From: an uncultured Collinsella sp. | GTDB taxonomy: Bacteria; Actinomycetota; Coriobacteriia; Coriobacteriales; Coriobacteriaceae | Direction: 5' to 3' | DNA length: 14,905 bases | Assembly: GCA_900541665.1 (NCBI GenBank) | Contig: UQKV01000050.1 | Span: 1-14,905, forward strand | In this document: piece after piece, positions 14,884 to 14,905 of the stretch | Position numbering within the stretch: the stretch's first letter is position 1 | How the letters are laid out: each line of letters starts with the position of its first letter | Program-made: the position numbers and the translations under genes | The notes under the pieces: model-generated | Seen by the model: the letters and a program-made list of their open reading frames with translations, nothing else | Databases searched by the model: none | Told to the model about the DNA's origin: nothing

Positions 14884-14905
14884 GTTTGTCCGTCCCCGGG
14901 GCGCC

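Overview
The window is GC-rich chromosomal DNA that looks like a Gram-positive (monoderm) member of the Coriobacteriia, most likely Collinsella or a close relative. That placement is inferred from protein style, codon use, cobalamin genes next to ordinary housekeeping genes, and the lack of any outer-membrane component beside the exporter. It cannot be proved here without a database search.

Layout, left to right. (1) Positions 2-1329, plus strand: the 3' end of a cobalamin (corrin ring) operon, with a 5'-truncated precorrin-8X methylmutase (cbiC/cobH) and a translationally coupled precorrin-6A reductase (cbiJ/cobK). (2) Positions 1364-4784, minus strand: a tightly packed three-gene tripartite-type ABC exporter (membrane-fusion adaptor, ATPase, MacB/FtsX-type permease) with TAATG and ATGA junctions. 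It faces the cobalamin operon tail to tail. (3) Positions 4917-6650, minus: a membrane-anchored L,D-transpeptidase (peptidoglycan 3-3 cross-linking). (4) Positions 6800-8407, minus: a single-chain iron-sulfur L-serine dehydratase with an internal ACT-like domain. (5) Positions 8408-8750: intergenic DNA with a large nested inverted repeat and the metK terminator. (6) Positions 8751-10031, minus: S-adenosylmethionine synthetase (metK). (7) Positions 10032-10309: a divergent promoter region carrying a second long inverted repeat. (8) Positions 10310-14883, plus: glutamyl-tRNA synthetase (gltX) with a terminator, then priA interrupted by one in-frame amber codon, then peptide deformylase (def).

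Functionally these are several independent housekeeping or envelope units rather than one pathway: cofactor synthesis, envelope export and cell-wall cross-linking, serine catabolism, methyl-donor supply, aminoacylation, replication restart and N-terminal deformylation.

No convincing undescribed system is visible. The points most worth a second look are the amber codon inside an otherwise intact priA, a perfect clamp-binding-like pentapeptide at the PriA N-terminus, and two long palindromic intergenic elements (8463-8583 and 10137-10229) that may be dispersed genomic repeats or structured leaders.
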